Shown: piece by piece, positions 32,650-45,679 of the stretch
Layout: the number at the start of each line of letters is the position of its first letter
How positions within the stretch are numbered: position 1 is the stretch's first letter
Assembly (NCBI GenBank): GCA_958496175.1
Contig: OY292279.1
Location: 18,724,001-18,788,000 of the forward strand
DNA: 64,000 nt
Direction: 5' to 3'
From: Sisyra terminalis
Lineage: Eukaryota; Arthropoda; Insecta; Neuroptera; Sisyridae
Program-made: the position numbers and the translations under genes
The notes under the pieces: generated by a model
The model's input: the letters and a program-made list of their open reading frames with translations, nothing else
Database searches by the model: none
What the model was told of the DNA's origin: nothing

Positions 32650-35370
32650 CTCTATTGCGCGTGTAGTACTCGAAGTCTTGATTTACGCGGTTTCGGTAAA
32701 CGCGATAGCCTTTGGAACATATCTACTGAGTAAACCGAGGAATGAGTGCATGTGTTTTTGCTTTACTACTTAACGAATATACTCCTAAGAGCAATAAAAT
32801 AGTTGTTTGAAGACAAGAAAATCATATGATGTAAACGTCAGATTTTTCACTTATTTTTTGTGTTAAATTCGAAGAGTTACAAAGTACTGCAAAGTTTCCA
32901 TTTTATAAAACGATGTTGTATTAGTTCATTAAAAAAAATTCATTTTCGTTATTATGTATTGAAACAGCAATAAAAAGCCTACCATTACATAAAACTTGAA
33001 AAAAAATCATATGAACGAATGAAAGTTGAAGCTTTTCAAATCTACTTTCCAACTTTAATGATATATTTTGATGAAGAAACATATTTTCAAAATAACCAAG
33101 ATAAAAAAAAAACGTCTTACAAAAGATAATTGGAAGAAAAATTGTCGAAACATTCACCAAAAGATGATTTTTATCTTCCGAAACTAGGGAAAATAATCGC
33201 GTGCCAATTCAAGTTAAATCATCCTGTACATAAAACGCCGTTTTCCATTTTCCATTTTCTAAAATTAAAGGCTGACAATGCGTTGGGTAATACTCTCGTT
33301 GCTATTCTTTTAAAATCCCCATCCCCCATTTCATTTGGTTAATTAAGAAACTTTATATCTTCCATATAAAGTATTGACATAATATTTGCTTGTTGTAGAA
33401 AAGCTGCCCGTTCATCCCCTATGTGGAACGGTGGCGGCGGTGGTGTGTACCAATTTCCTTTTACAATTAAAACTTTCACTTTATTATCTCGACACATAAT
33501 ATTATATACGGCGCTAGTGATGGAAAACTTTTGGAAAAGTCTTGTCATGTGAGCAGGGCGGAATAAATGTGTAATAATAAAAATGATCAATGTGATACCG
33601 GGGAAAACGCGCCAATGATGAGGAAACTGTCGAAAATGATGCTCTATCGATCATAAAAATGGGGAAAAATTACTTTTTAAAAACATATTTTGATAGATTG
33701 AATTATATTTGATTGGCTGCAAAATATTGCCCGACATCATCTCAAATAACTGGAGAATTTCCCGTTAAATATTTACACAATTTTTTTTGCCTCCAAACAC
33801 AAATAAATCTCTTTAATAAAGTCAGCAATTAATCTCAAATTTTATACACCAAAATGAATAATTTTAATCTCACAAATTATAAAAGCTCATGTTACCGTTG
33901 CTACTTGCAAAAGCTCCAATTTACTTACTTAAATTATTGCCATTGAGTTGAGTGCTGAAATTTATGAGTCCACCTGCTTTGAATATCATAAATTTATGGA
34001 ATTATCATCGAAAATACAATTGGAAGTCAATTGATATGAAAAAGACAACATAAAATTGTGAATTTCGTTGAAAATTATGTCAATTGGAATGAGAAGTATA
34101 TTATTTCGTTATTTCCCAACTAATTGGGAAATGGAAAACCTTGGACTCGTTTATTTTCTTTTTGCCGTTGTTCTCCCGATGTTGGAAAGTTGGTAATTGA
34201 GATTCTTAACTTAATAGTATGTGTTACCTGTTTTCTTTTTATTTTTCAGTAGAGCAAAGCTCTACTAGGAAGTGGAGGACTAAAGATGGATTCGATTTAA
34301 TTTTGAAAAAAAAAGCACCGACTGAAAGTTTGCAATGGGAAATGTAAAACTACAACGTATAAAACCCATTAAACCCCCACGGTCTAATGATGTTGATGAC
34401 GGAGATAATGATGATGTGATTTTCACCTAAGTATCTTTATCAACAACATCGTGGACTTGCTTCTTCAACCCCACTGCTCCCGTTTTATCCTTCGGGATCC
34501 CAATTCTGTTGTCGCTCCAAATGTTCAAGCCGTGGCATCCCTTAGATGTGGGTCTCGTAGAGACCGAAATTGTGGTAAGAGACGTTTGATAACATCAAAG
34601 ATTCCGGTTTGAAAGCGAACAACGAAGATAACGACCGATGGTTGTTGTATCGTTATTAAGGCGAAAATAGGGAAAACTTACACATACATTCGTACACACG
34701 TATCATGTTTGAGGTAATGAATTTTGTTGGGATTTAATGAACGCAAATTTCATATTCAATTTTCGGTGAACTACTATATTGTAGTCATTTTAGAAAAGAA
34801 ATGATTCTTCCACACAATATTCATTAAATTTTATAACTAATCAATAAGCTTTTGCTCATTCTCAGTTGTCCGCAAAACTGGAACGAACCGTTTTCAAAGT
34901 AGATATGCTTGAACGCCTCTTATATATTCGATCAAAGAGATATCGCATACTGAAATTGTTATTGAAAAGAACATTAATTTTTTAAAATAAATTGATTGAG
35001 AATTTCAGTTGAAAAAATTTGATATACACTATATATCACATAATCAATATAATAGTAGAAAGGTTAGTCAGTACAGACAGAAAACAAAGATTGTAAATAC
35101 ATGCAAGTGAGTGAAATACAATCTTTGTCTCAAATTTGAACTAATACTGATTATAGTTTCAACTGTTGTTTTGATTTCATTTAGACCAAATGTAAATTTT
35201 TTAGGACATTATACAATTATCAGTTCGGAAAATGTATATTTTATTTTTTTATTTTCAAATAAATTGCACAATCTGCATAGGGTTGCAATAAGTGCATTCA
35301 ATCCATAGACAATCACATGTAAGCACTAGTCCCAGTAGATTAGTGCTGTATAAGTACAAAGATTTTTAGC
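32650..35370. other. Intergenic region without a recognised gene
   Basis: A less AT-rich island lies at about 34,370-34,640. On the plus strand an open stretch of about 45 codons (34,440-34,575, with PHCSRFILRDPNSVVAPNVQ) ends at a GGTAAGA donor-like site. No acceptor with a good pyrimidine tract precedes it, and the opposite strand is equally open. Short open frames at 32,555-33,590 are not recognised. Confidence 0.3.
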
Positions 35371-35374
35371 AATC

Positions 35375-35500
35375 AATAGCAACAATAACAATAATAGTAA
35401 TTCTTATAGTAATAACAACAATCATAAAAACAATCAACAGTAGCAATAAGAATAATAAGAATAATAATAGTCTATAATAACAATATCAATGCTAAAAATA
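35375..35500 (+). repeat. AAT/AAC-rich simple repeat
   Basis: Imperfect AATAAC, AATAAG and AATAAT units run for over 100 bp. On the minus strand this is a TTA/ATT-rich tract. It could be the 3' tail of the minus-strand Jockey-type fragment at 37,077-37,675, with the Helitron inserted between them. Confidence 0.4.
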
Positions 35501-35553
35501 ATGTTAAACATTCATATATAAGTAACATATAAAAATAAGGCTATATAATAAAA

Positions 35554-36539
35554 CTAGCTGATCCCCGCGACTTCGTCTACGTAGCGTAGATGTAGATTAT
35601 ATTTTCTTTTTAAATTTTTTAAATTATGACCCTTATTTTGATTATCATGACTAAAAAGCAATTCGATTTCGCACATTTGGACGTTGTACATACAAAATTG
35701 TTGGAAACAGGTAGAAAACGTAGAAGCAAATTAAAATATTTTATATATTTTCAATATCAATAGTTAATTTTCAAATTTTTCTAAATACCGAAGAAAAGTA
35801 AGTTTGGAAGATTTTATATTTTGATTGATAATGAAATATATGATAAAAAATTGCTCCCTTAATGTTTTTCAGCAGAATAAATAATTACTTCAGGTCACAA
35901 TCATTGGTTCATAAAAATTAGATTTTAAAAAGTTTGATTGTTGAAAAATTTAAAAATCGCTTTTTTAGAATAAGTACTACATAAACTTTCATACTAATTT
36001 TGTGAAATGATGTTATTTAAAACGTTGTTATTAAAATGATATAACAAAAACAGAAACTTATTATAAATTAATTATTTATTTATTAATTACACTTATTAAA
36101 TTCAAAATTTCTATTGTTGATTAACTATACATTTTCTCATACAAATTTAGTCACCCTTTTTACTCTTTTAGGGTAGGAAGTTTCAAAAAAAAGTTCTTAT
36201 CAGATGTCTACTTCTTATAAGGAATACATCGAATATTAAAATTTCATCAGTCAGAGGGGACATATAAATACAGAATTTTATGTATGCACGGTTTTAAAAA
36301 CGTATTTACTTTAAGTTTTATTACTATTATTACTATAACTACTACTACTATTACTTTTTTTTGTTAATATTTCAAATTTCAATATTGAGCACCTCTAAGG
36401 GTCTAGTCAAACTTATCTACAACAATTTTGGAAAAAAAAAACTTAAAAAAAAGTTTGCTTTGAGATTCGAACCCACCTCTTAATTTGGAGGATCTGAATG
36501 TCCGATACGTAAGCAATTACGCTATTAACATCAACTATG

Positions 36540-36612
<73 letters not shown>

Positions 36613-37038
36613 AAGGTTTATATTATAAGAGGCAATTTTTTAAACTTTAAATTGAATTTATTGTGCTTTTTATCAGTTCAACTAAAAATATTTTTACAGA
36701 TTATTTTTAACTTTAAATTACCTTTCCAATGATATATAAGTCACCTGTCTAGTGTAAAAAGTTCTGTTTTCATCTCTAGGGAATACCTTCCCTTATTATT
36801 TTTTTGAAATGATAAGTAGCCTATAGCCTGTGGAAAACTGTGTTGTATCTTAATACCAAATTTCATTAAATTCGGTTGTTCCGTTCTTTAGTTAAATCGG
36901 GATACACAGACAGACAGACAAAAAATTTAAAAATGTTAAATTTTGAATAAGGGCCTCTTGAAACAAATATTTGCCCTAAAATTGGGTTCAAAATCGAAAT
37001 GTACAGGCAGATGTAAGAATTTTATATATTAGTATAGA
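35554..37038 (-). mobile_element. Helitron with internal segment shared with other Helitrons
   Basis: On the minus strand it starts TCTATACTAATATATAAAAT after an A and ends GACGAAGTCGCGGGGATCAG then CTAG before a T. Both are classic insect Helitron ends. The interior at about 35,640-36,260 carries sequence related to the plus-strand bodies of the Helitrons at 20,957 and 44,311, but in opposite orientation to these ends and in a permuted order. A 63-bp TA run (36,545-36,607) lies inside. At 1,485 bp there is no Rep/helicase gene. Confidence 0.7.
36545..36607. repeat. (TA)n microsatellite
   Basis: An uninterrupted TA run of about 63 bases inside the Helitron at 35,554-37,038. Likely to be length-variable. 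Confidence 0.9.
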
Positions 37039-37076
37039 TAATAATTTGGCAATAAATAGTTAATAAGAATATTTGT

Positions 37077-37675
37077 TTAGTTACAAAATCTATCAGGCAA
37101 ATCTATTACATTCCATTTTTGTAACCTTCTTATCATCTCACTGTTGTCCAATAAGTTTATTGCGAGGTGGTTGGAATGATCGTCTAGTTTTGTCAGGTAT
37201 TTTTTACTAAACCTTTGAACTTCCTCCTTTACAGATGGCATTTTTGTATCTTCATGTATTTTTTTATTGTTTACGTACCATGGAGCACCGATTATTTGTC
37301 GTAGGGTCCTTGATTGAAATCTTTGTGGAATTTCAATGTTGGAGTTGGATGCAGTACCCCACAACTGTATCCCATATGTCCATATGGGCTTGAGGATCAC
37401 CTTGTACAGAAGAAGTTTGTTTTCTATTGATAATGATGCATTAGATGCCATTAGCCAGTACATTTTTTTGTATTTTTTATTTAGATGTTCTCGAGTTTTT
37501 TTGATTTGCACAGCCCATGTAAGTTTTTGATCTAAGTGCATTCCGAGATATTTTACCGTGCTTTTTTGCGGTAGTTCTGTGCCTTCCATTGTAACCGGTG
37601 GACATATATTTCTGCGCAGTGTAAACATTATGTGTGTAGATTTTGCGTTGTTTATTTTTAAGAAATATTTTTAAG
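37077..37675 (-). pseudogene. Jockey-type LINE reverse transcriptase, C-terminal fragment
   Basis: The minus-strand frame runs open from about 37,667 to the stop at 37,077-37,079. It begins KYFLKINNAKSTHIMFTLR, i.e. upstream of the first ATG (37,628), so the ATG is internal. Landmarks are VKYLGMHLDQKLTW, LLLYKVILKPIWTYGIQLWG (residues about 69-89 from that Met) and FQSRTLRQIIGAPWYVNN. This is the conserved thumb/C-terminal part of Jockey-clade reverse transcriptases. The catalytic YADD region and endonuclease are missing because of 5' truncation, which is usual for LINE insertions. About 199 codons remain open, so the insertion is fairly young. It is directly followed by the Helitron at 35,554-37,038. 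Confidence 0.85.
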
Positions 37676-37735
37676 AACAATGTATATTTTGACAGAAAAA
37701 AGGTTTAACATTGATGAGCTAATGATAGTTCGAAA

Positions 37736-38100
37736 ACAAAGAGGCGCTATGGGTCTTCTGTGACGTCACTGTCCATTTATTGAAACCAAGTTATAAACAG
37801 ATCATTGAGCGGCTATCATCAAAAATAGTAAATACAAATCTTTACATTTTTCACTACGGAAAACATATATACCCAAAAATTATGTTCAATTTTTTTCTAT
37901 GGAATACAGGTTAATTGTGTTTAGTGAATGTAAAAATTAAGCTCTATATTACTTATTTCAACAAAGAGCCTTTAAAACTGTTTCTTTAAACCATCAAACA
38001 TTGCAAATTAAAACTAGATCCAGTGAATAATTTTCTATAGATATAAACAATATTTAACAAGCTGGAAAATGAGGAAAATTATTTCAGTTTTTTGAAAAAC
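37736..38100 (+). repeat. TGACGTCA repeat, copy
   Basis: Aligns with the start of the window: CTTCTGTGACGTCAC, TTGAAACCAAGTTATAAACA, and TTTACATTTTTCAC. The palindrome is at 37,761-37,768. The right edge is uncertain. Confidence 0.5.
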
Positions 38101-38109
38101 ATGTGTCAA

Positions 38110-39320
38110 ATTGTTTATTGTATTATTATTGATTATTATTATTATCTTCTATCGAGACGTGTGGGTCTCGCAAAAACTTTACGACAGCTGAACCGCTTTG
38201 GCTCATTTTGGTGTTGAAATATTTGTAGAAGGCAACGGAAGGTTTAAAAGGTGAGAAAATATGAAGAAGTTGAAAGGAAAATAGTAAAAACCATAAAAAA
38301 ATCCTATATAAACTGTTAATACCTGTAAAATAGGCCAAATAGGCAGAGTAGGCGTTGACACCAATAAATATTAGACAACAAACAAATATGTCATTTATTG
38401 GTTTTGTGATTTTACAAAAGTACTGCCTTTTAATTATATTTACATATTTTACTTAATATTTATGGTAATCTGGAACAATTGGGGAAATGAAAATCATTTG
38501 TAAATATTATAAGGCGTTTAAATACAGCAGTGAATCTACTGGGTTATGTTGTGCTGATGGGAAAGTAAAATTGTCCCAATTGGTCCCACCACCAGATCCA
38601 TTACGCTCATTAGATAGGAAATGATTCTAAAAACTTCTTGGTCAATATTCAAAAATATAACAGTTGTTTTCAAATTATGTTGTTTGGCATATAAAACAAA
38701 TCTTATGTTTAAGGAAGTACAGAAGAAAAAGGAACATTCCCAGTAAGTTTCCAGTCCCTGATTAATAGGGAATGTAGGATCGAATTGGCCAAAAGAATAA
38801 TACAATTTCGAGAGAAACAAAATATTCAATAATAAAAATATGTTTAGAAATATCTATGTATGTCATAAAACTGATGAATAGGTGGGAATTTAAGATTTTT
38901 TTGTATGCATATGAGTTTTAACATGATTAATGTTTTATAGATGTAAATCTAAATAAGTAAAATATAATGGATATTAATTTAATTGTTAATAATTATTGTT
39001 AGTAATTTAATAATTTAAAATGTAGCAATATTATCAATATCAATTAATTTTCGCAATTCAATTATAGGTGGTATGAAGTTTACCGGATACTCTGATATTT
39101 TATAAAAAAATTATTTGTATATAATCTAATCAAGTACATATAAATTGTAACACAGGAAATTTGTAAAATGCTTTATTTTTTAAATGTATTTAATATTATT
39201 ACCATACACAAAAGAACGTAATACATCCATGAAATGAAATGGTAAATTAGTTTTGTTTGTAAAAACATTAAAAATATTATTAATTTGTATACTATATACA
39301 CGAAAAATTTAAGCATATGC
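38110..39320. other. Intergenic AT-rich DNA
   Basis: Minus-strand open frames at 38,126-38,338 and 38,536-38,829 have no recognisable domain. No repeats stand out apart from AT-rich low-complexity sequence. Confidence 0.3.
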
Positions 39321-39324
39321 TCAT

Positions 39325-39536
39325 CTGGTGATATGAAATAACATAGTAAAAGCTGAAGGCTAAAGGCTAAAGCAGATATAAGTATGTTATTCAGGAATTT
39401 GGAAGGTATTTATATTTGTTGTCAATTGTACTTACATTTACAACTGTTTCCGAATTCATAAATAACACCTTTGAATTTGCCTTTCTCCTCTCATTTTGGC
39501 CTTCAAGCTTTTACTATGTTATTTCATATCACCAGT
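39325..39536. mobile_element. 212-bp MITE with 30-bp perfect inverted ends
   Basis: CTGGTGATATGAAATAACAT and the following ten bases (39,325-39,354) are perfectly inverted at 39,507-39,536, with GAAGG continuing inside both arms. The interior is non-coding. No target duplication is evident next to the arms. Perfect identity of 30 bp suggests a recent insertion or gene conversion. Confidence 0.7.
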
Positions 39537-39539
39537 TGA

Positions 39540-42440
39540 AAGCAGATAAAATTTTTGGCAATTTTTACACTAGATTGGAATTAAACTAATTTTGCTCATA
39601 ATATTGATCATTATGGAACAAAGGTTGATAACATTGAACGTAAATTCTGCCTACCTGCATTCTTTCGCACGATTCAAGAACAGGTTTATCAATTTTGATA
39701 ATATTTTGTTTTGAGGTACATCTTAGTATAAAAAGTATAATGAAGGTCACAAACAAGTCTAATCTAAATAGTTGTGCCAATATTTTATTCTGATTTCCTT
39801 TATGGTTCTAATTTAAAGACAACTTTACTGATTTGATAGAAACTTTGTAATCAAGTTCAAGTTATTTTTCACCCAAGGAGAAGGTTGCCTACTTACGTTT
39901 AATTTTCAATAATAAAAATAGCATTCAGACGAAGGCCGATATAAATAAATAAACGGGTACCCATTAATTGGATATAAATTGGACCTTAAAATTAAATATA
40001 TGTGTTCGTTTTTAAGACATCGAAAAATCAGCACACTTAAAATCAGGGGTAGCCAACCGAAATTATATTGTGGGTCATTTCAGAAATGCATTAAAACTCC
40101 GTGGGCCACTTTTGAAGTTATATCTTAAATTTTCCATCTTAAATTTAGGTACACTGTAAACATTTTTAGTGGTTTTTACCATAGAAAAATACCCATAAGA
40201 TTTTGAAATTTCTGTACTATGACGTTAATTTAATGACGGGCTTAAAGAAGCTCGTTTTTGGCTTTTTGAATTTAACGTTTTTTTTTGTATTTTTAAATAA
40301 ATGTTTCTTAGATTTTATCATGTAACGTTGAAAATTAAAAGCTACATTAGTAGATTTTTAAAATATCTTAAATAATTTTTTGCGGAAGAAACTTGGTTTA
40401 CTTATGTGTGACGTCACAAGAGTTGCAACCAAACATGAAGTGTTTCTAAACAATACATCAAATTTCAAAAAGGTAAGTGTTTATTTCCAATTTTTTTTAA
40501 ATTAAATCTTTTTATTTATAAAGTTACTTAAAAATGTTATTATCATTATATTTTACTAGGATGACAATAATTTGTACCATATTTTAAATAAAGTCAAAAT
40601 GCATAATTATTATCTTTTAGCCGCTTTGTGATATTAATAAAACGCATATAAGCAGAAGGGATTTATATTGTTGGAAAAATTTGGAAAAAAAAACATTTTT
40701 TTTGTATTTAAATTTATGACTAATAGGTACATTATGAAATGCCATTACATTGTATTGAATATTGGATCGATGTTAATATTTATCTAGAATATTTTTTAAA
40801 AATAATTGTAAATAAGCTTTAAAATAAATCTGTTAAAATCTCCGATATGCTGATTAAACACGAAAGCAAAGTATAAATATTAAACTGATTAATTGGTAAT
40901 TCATTTTTCATCGATTTTCTGTTACAAATTTAACGATTGCCAATTTTATTTTGGAAAAATTTAAATTGAATTTCGCTATTCAAACACTCGATACCATCAT
41001 TGTTTTAATGGAAATTAACAGGAAATACATGATGATTAATTTTGTGTCCGTTTTCAATTATTATTTACAATTGAAAACATAATGGACATGTGGATATATT
41101 ATGCATATATTTATTTTCAAGCTTTATTGGTTCGGGGTGTCAAGTATTGGATTACCATCATTCTAAATGATCTGGGTCAGGTTTGTCCTCAAAAAAAATA
41201 TAAATAAACCAACTGCTATTTCATTTAAAAACTTCATAAAAAATGGAAAAAGTAAGCTTGATGTGCTTGAAATGTTACGGGGGAAAAAAGTTTAAAAAAA
41301 AAGAGTATAACCCCATTTAATTTTAACCCTTCAGTTCCTCGACCGTAATGGGGAAAAAATTAGCTCATTTACAAAAGCGAGTTCAATTACGTAATCGAGA
41401 GCTTAGGAAAAAGCTCAGTCAAGCTTTAAGAGTCCATATCAATGAAATTATTAATTTATCGATCTCCATCGAGTTCAGTCATCCTGTCCGCAATGTAAAC
41501 ATAGAAAAAGCTCGTCATACAATCGGGTGAAAGAAAAAGGAAATGTGCGTGTTTTCCATTTGGTGTAGATATGAAAAACAAGGAATTTCTGTTGATTTTT
41601 CTTGTCATGAAATGGAATTATTTCCTAGAATTTATATTATTTAAAATAGAAAACTCACCATTGTTTGATGTAGTCACGTCCTATTGTGTAGATACGAGAG
41701 GATTGATTCACGTACAATTCAGAATTGTTGTAACCATAACTTTCAATGCTGCCGTCTTGCATGTTGACTACAGCCACCCCCAAGCCCAACGAAAAAAAAC
41801 TAAACCAATGAAAATAACCGGAAACGGATGAGAAGAATCGGTCTAAGATTCGGGATCTTCGAACGACAGTTTTGGTTATTTCACGATAAAAAACTCCGTG
41901 CGATTTTCATCTTTGGGTCGAATTTTCATATTTTACCTGAAACAAAGAAAATGCCAATTATTATTGATAAAAAACCTAAAAGTTAAAATCAATAAAAAAC
42001 CTTTAGTTAAAACTTTACTACCCCTGAATAAAACCCTTCATCATCTTTTTGATCTTGGGCTACTTGAGCCCAATTCTTATCTACCAGCCTCTACAGGTCA
42101 AACTAATAGATATAATAAAAAGGTGGCCTCTCAATAATGGCGATGGATTGAGCTTATTACTCGTATAATGGACACTTAATGAATAAACGAAGTGACCCTA
42201 TGGAGGCAGAGACATCATGATACACTAAGAAAGAGGTCACCACTGATAGAAGTAGGTACCAATGTATACAAGGTTAATACGAGTAATAGAATGGATTTAA
42301 AATGAGCAAATGAAATCCGGGAATAATTACCCAAGAGACAAAGTTTTAAAGGTTATGGTAATAAAAACCTCTGGAAAATCATTAAAAAGATTTCTAAATC
42401 AAGGAAAAAAGGGTATCAAAAGTCAAGTTGATCTATCATA
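39540..42440. other. Intergenic region without a recognised gene
   Basis: Contains a hAT-like scrap at 40,045-40,140 (AGGGGTAGCCAACC ... TGGGCCAC) and the TGACGTCA repeat at 40,195-40,420. At 41,330-41,830 there are mixed-composition open frames (41,348-41,530 and 41,571-41,831) without recognised domains. Confidence 0.3.
40195..40420 (+). repeat. TGACGTCA repeat, partial copy
   Basis: Matches 19,727-19,930 and about 320-470 (GAAATTTCTGTACTATGACG, GAATTTAACG, TTCTTAGATTTTATCATGTA). The first palindrome is decayed to TGACGTTA. An intact TGACGTCA is at 40,409-40,416. Confidence 0.5.
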
Positions 42441-42441
42441 G

Positions 42442-42632
42442 CAAAGGTGGATTTAGGGGGGGAGGGGCAAAGTTGTGAAAATATATGATTAAAGCAACAG
42501 AAAGAACATTAGTGAAACTCTAGTCTATTTCTGGCTAGAATTGCGAATTTTTTTCGTGATCCCTTTCACGCACTTGCAAATGAAAGATGATATTGTGCCC
42601 CCCCCCAGAAAAAAACCCTGAATCCGCCCTTG
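42442..42632 (-). mobile_element. hAT-like MITE (GGATTCAG / G-run family)
   Basis: The left end CAAAGGTGGATTTAGGGGGG and right end CCCTGAATCCGCCCTTG are inverses of each other, with G/C runs just inside. It is inverted relative to the copy at 49,761-50,036. The flanking octamers TATCATAG and TACTTAAG are only half alike, so the target duplication has decayed or the border is off. Confidence 0.6.
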
Positions 42633-42639
42633 TACTTAA

Positions 42640-44305
42640 GGAAGTCGAAATAAAATCTATGAAATGTGTAAATTAAATAAATAATATATCGCAGTTTTTT
42701 TGTACTTTAACTACTTGATTCAGGAACCCAGGAACCTGTACTCATTTTAGAAGACCTGAAATAAGTTACTCTCAAGAGTTAGAATACTGCTAAATATAAT
42801 TGTAGGAGAATTTTAAATCTATCTTCAAATGTGTAACACAGATTCAATTGTTCCTGGAATACATATAGAGAAATAGGCTAAGAATAGTTTTTATTTGCTG
42901 GAATCGGAAGACCTTGATTTTCTCAATATACACATATCTACGTACATAATTCGTATTCTTTGCTGAACCATTACGATACGTAGTAAAATTTCAACAGCAC
43001 TGTAGCATTTATCGTATCATTCAATGCAAAGTTTACGGTATTGAAAATTGGAGATAAAGGAATCTGGCGACGTTTGGTATTTCTTCATTATTTTCAAAAT
43101 AATGAAGAAACCCTCAATTTAGTATAAACCTAATTTTTCTATTATTAATTATTGTTAACGGGGAAGTTTAAGGTTACGTTTGGGGAGTAACAAAAAAATA
43201 AAAGAGTAAGTTATTATGATGGATTATTATTTACAAAAGTGCATTGATATAGTAGATCTAAGAATATGTTTCCTTTTTAAGTGAAATTTTGATGTCAAAT
43301 ACTACATTATTAGTTGCTCGTAACAATTAATTTATAAAGCTCTCACTTAAGACCAGCAAATGAGCTTAGAGAGAAGTAAGCAGATATTTGACAAAATAAT
43401 TCATTGAGCATCAAAGGGGTAGTAAAGTAAAAAATCCGTTGACATTTATCTTTCGTTAAAAACCAAAATGTTGCGTCTTCCGTTTACCAGTTCACATCAT
43501 TTATTCGGATTTATTTAACACGACATTCGGCATCTTGTAAAACGGGAACGACATTCATTTGTACCATAATCTGCTTTGGTAAGCTTTGTGTGTGTCTCGG
43601 CTTTCAAGTTCGACCGAAAAGCTTAGTAAAAGCACAATTTATGCCGTCAAGACCCTTAACACTCCTGTCAACGTGCGGTGCCAATCCTCTCTTCCTTGTT
43701 CGGCACATCACACAACTCACATTGCCACATTTGCGCAATTTATGGGAATTATCCTTTTCGCTCGTTTACCTATTTGCTCGCAATGTTTTCTATTTTATTT
43801 CGTTTCGACAATTCGATATAAATGACAACAAGTTGAGGAAATATTGATGAAAAAGGAAACGGACTAGAAGTAAACTTTGCGACAAACGTAATTGAGGGTG
43901 TAATTCGTATTTTTTACGACCGTATATAGGAAAAACCTTGAAAGTACTTAAATATTAATTTGCGGAGTCTTAAAGTATTTTAAACTTGTAAGTTTTAATC
44001 ATAAAATAAAAGAAAATACCTTTGTCGCTACTAAAAAAATACTATATAAGAAAACATGAACAAAGATTTCTTTAAAGCTGTAAGTGTTCAGTTGTTTAAA
44101 ATGTTTAGTTAAAAATTTTAATTAAATTTTCCTTGTTTTTTCTTGGGGTCTTAAAACAAGTTGGGCAGAATCGAGTCAGATATCTTCTCCGGTATCCAGC
44201 CGATATCTATTTAGATCCATCATTCCCAACAAGGTAATATTTTGGTAGATCATGTGCACGACGTGCACCCTTCGACTGACTATACTAAAGACTATTGGGT
44301 AATTC
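42640..44305. other. Intergenic region with a less AT-rich island
   Basis: The segment at about 43,440-43,810 is clearly less AT-rich and non-repetitive. Two overlapping plus frames (43,586-43,825 and 43,590-43,847) are open there, but neither has a recognised domain. It is a candidate conserved non-coding block. The rest is AT-rich with nothing recognisable. Confidence 0.3.
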
Positions 44306-44310
44306 GAGAA

Positions 44311-45491
44311 TCATATATATAAATTGGCTATATTGCCGTGCGTCCGTGCAGAATGGGCTATGTACATGCGCTCTGTTATCCCGCCTTACTCATTCAAAAC
44401 GTTGTTAGGGGTACTCACTCACTAATGTATTTATTTGTGAATACGTATTTTGGATTTTCAGGTTTACAATATGTGAAAGCCGAAAATATAATACTCACTT
44501 ATAAACTTAACTTAACCATTTTCAGATATATCTACTTATCAGAGTTTAATTTTTTAAGCAGACCCTAAGTTTTTGTTTCTAACAATAAATCAACTTTGTT
44601 TTATATTAAGCAGTAATAACGTTTCGCTTTTAACGGACTTTGATTGATTATTAAATTTGAAATTTCGATTGATTATTACACGTTATCCCTTACAAACTTT
44701 GCTACCGTTTTTCACTCTTTTAGGGGAGAAATTTTCAAAAATCCTTTCGTATTATATATCTGCATCGTATACGGAAAATACTTTCCAAATTTCATCGAAA
44801 CAAATGTACACTTATATTTGAAAATACAATGCAAAACGAAAAAAAATAATAACCTTCTTTATGTTAGTTAACATGACTAAAAAGCTATTCGATTTCGCAC
44901 ATTTGGACGTTGTACATACAAAATTGTTGGAAATAGGTGGAAAGCGTGGAAGTAAATTGGAAATTTTATTTCGAATATTTTCGACTTTTTTATTTATTTT
45001 CAACAACAATAATTGGTTTTCAAATTGTTCTAAATACCGAAAAAAAGTTAGTATCGAAGATTTTATATTTGAATTGACAGTGAAATATATGGCAAAAAAT
45101 CGCTACCTTAATGCTTTTCAGCCGAATATATAGTTACTCCAGATCACAACCATTGGTTCATAAAATAAAATAGATTTTAAAAAGTTTGATTGTTGAAAAA
45201 TGAACCAAAATTAAAAATCGCCTATTTGGTATAAGTACTACATAAGTAGGTATTAAACTTTCATACTAATTTAGTGAAATGATGTTATTTAAAATGTTAT
45301 TAAAATGATATAAAAAAAAAACACTTATATTTTATTTCTTAATATAATTTTAGATAAACTTTTTTTTTATATTAACAACACTTTGATTATTAAATTTAAA
45401 ATTTCGATTGTTGATTAACTCTACATTATCTCATATTAAACATTTTATTGAGATAAAACCTTTAGTTGCGAATGCAACGGGCAACTACTAG
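44311..45491 (+). mobile_element. Non-autonomous Helitron, copy 2
   Basis: It starts TCATATATATAAATTGGC after an A and ends GGGCAACTACTAG before a T. AGTTGC/GCAACT form the terminal hairpin (45,464-45,469 with 45,481-45,486). It is collinear with the copy at 20,957-22,105 and about 90% identical at its start. Both copies repeat an ATTAAATTTGAAATTTCGAT-like word twice, about 700 bp apart. Non-coding. The open frames at 44,338-45,133 are shadows shared only loosely with the other copy. Confidence 0.85.
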
Positions 45492-45679
45492 TAAGTTAAT
45501 GACAGTGAATTGTAGCTTACTCATTTCATTATAATGTTTCTTTATAAACTGTATTAATGTATCTATTCTTATTTTTTTATTTTTTTCTCTTTCATGTATG
45601 ACTTATTCTTTGAAAGCTTGTTTAGATACCAAATTAATAGCTTATTAGGCCTCCTTAAGGTGAATAACCGTAAAAATTT

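Noticed and set aside
34440..34575. Coding exon ending at a GTAAGA donor
   Set aside because: No good acceptor precedes it, the other strand is equally open, and the peptide is not recognised. Kept only as part of a less AT-rich island.
36545..36607. Functional replication or centromere element at the TA run
   Set aside because: A plain dinucleotide microsatellite inside a Helitron explains it.
44338..45133. Open frames inside the second Helitron, similar to those at 20,984-21,514
   Set aside because: Similarity follows from element homology. No Rep or helicase motif is present, so they are not gene candidates.
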